From Hyphomonas sp. (lineage in GTDB: Bacteria; Pseudomonadota; Alphaproteobacteria; Caulobacterales; Hyphomonadaceae), in assembly GCA_024743015.1 (NCBI GenBank), contig JANSXJ010000052.1, positions 1 through 15,334 of the forward strand: DNA of 15,334 nt. The letters run 5' to 3'. The notes beneath the pieces were generated by a model. The model was not told the DNA's origin and made no database searches. It saw only the letters and a list, made by a program, of their open reading frames with translations. Positions 15,285 through 15,334 of the stretch are shown one piece after another. The position numbers and the translations under genes were made by a program. The number at the start of each line of letters is the position of its first letter. The first letter of the stretch is position 1.

Positions 15285-15334
15285 TCCCTTGGCAGGGGGT
15301 GCAAATCAGCCCTATTGCTACCAATTCGTTAACG

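Overview
The window looks like chromosomal DNA from an alphaproteobacterium, most likely of the Caulobacterales/Maricaulales type (Hyphomonadaceae-like). This is inferred from the GC-rich codon use, the mreB-mreC-mreD-mrdA-rodA order, the style of the Tat and lipoprotein signals, and one CtrA-like box. I see no transposase, integrase, CRISPR array, rRNA or intact tRNA.

Region 1 (about 53-5642, + strand) is the cell-elongation (Rod complex) operon: mreB, mreC, mreD, mrdA (PBP2) and rodA. The last four are packed with 4-nt overlaps or a 2-nt gap. MreB and MreC are separated by 49 nt that hold a perfect 8-bp inverted repeat, a possible set-point for more MreB than MreCD/PBP2/RodA. Together these genes give the actin-like scaffold, its membrane and periplasmic partners, and the SEDS glycosyltransferase/transpeptidase pair that inserts lateral peptidoglycan.

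Region 2 (5754-7157, + strand) is a sodium-coupled NSS-family (LeuT/Tyt1-like) transporter with its own strong ribosome binding site. It ends at a strong bidirectional terminator shared with the convergent gene on its right.

Region 3 (7233-9197, - strand) holds a lipid-anchored delta-class carbonic anhydrase and, upstream of it, a proline iminopeptidase. A divergent promoter region leads to a small unrecognised lipoprotein (9327-9944, +).

Region 4 (9969-11636, - strand) is a stand-alone DUF262-DUF1524 (GmrSD-type) nuclease, probably a modification-dependent defence protein. It shares a divergent promoter region, containing an 8-bp perfect inverted repeat, with region 5.

Region 5 (11767-13370, + strand) has a fumarylacetoacetate-hydrolase-family enzyme followed by a lipoprotein. 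The lipoprotein looks like a metallo-beta-lactamase fold that has lost all the metal ligands of its HxHxDH signature.

Region 6 (13371-13656) is intergenic. It is full of consecutive hairpins ending in a terminator that works only on the minus strand, so a small structured RNA is possible there.

Region 7 (13657-15284, + strand) is a two-gene unit: a Tat-exported Acg-like nitroreductase and a MarR regulator. A palindrome just upstream of the first gene is a likely MarR operator, suggesting a self-regulated response to an oxidant or aromatic compound.

Most of the window is ordinary core genome. The items most worth a second look are the degenerate MBL lipoprotein, the minus-strand RNA candidate, the lipoprotein delta carbonic anhydrase, and the solitary GmrSD-like gene.
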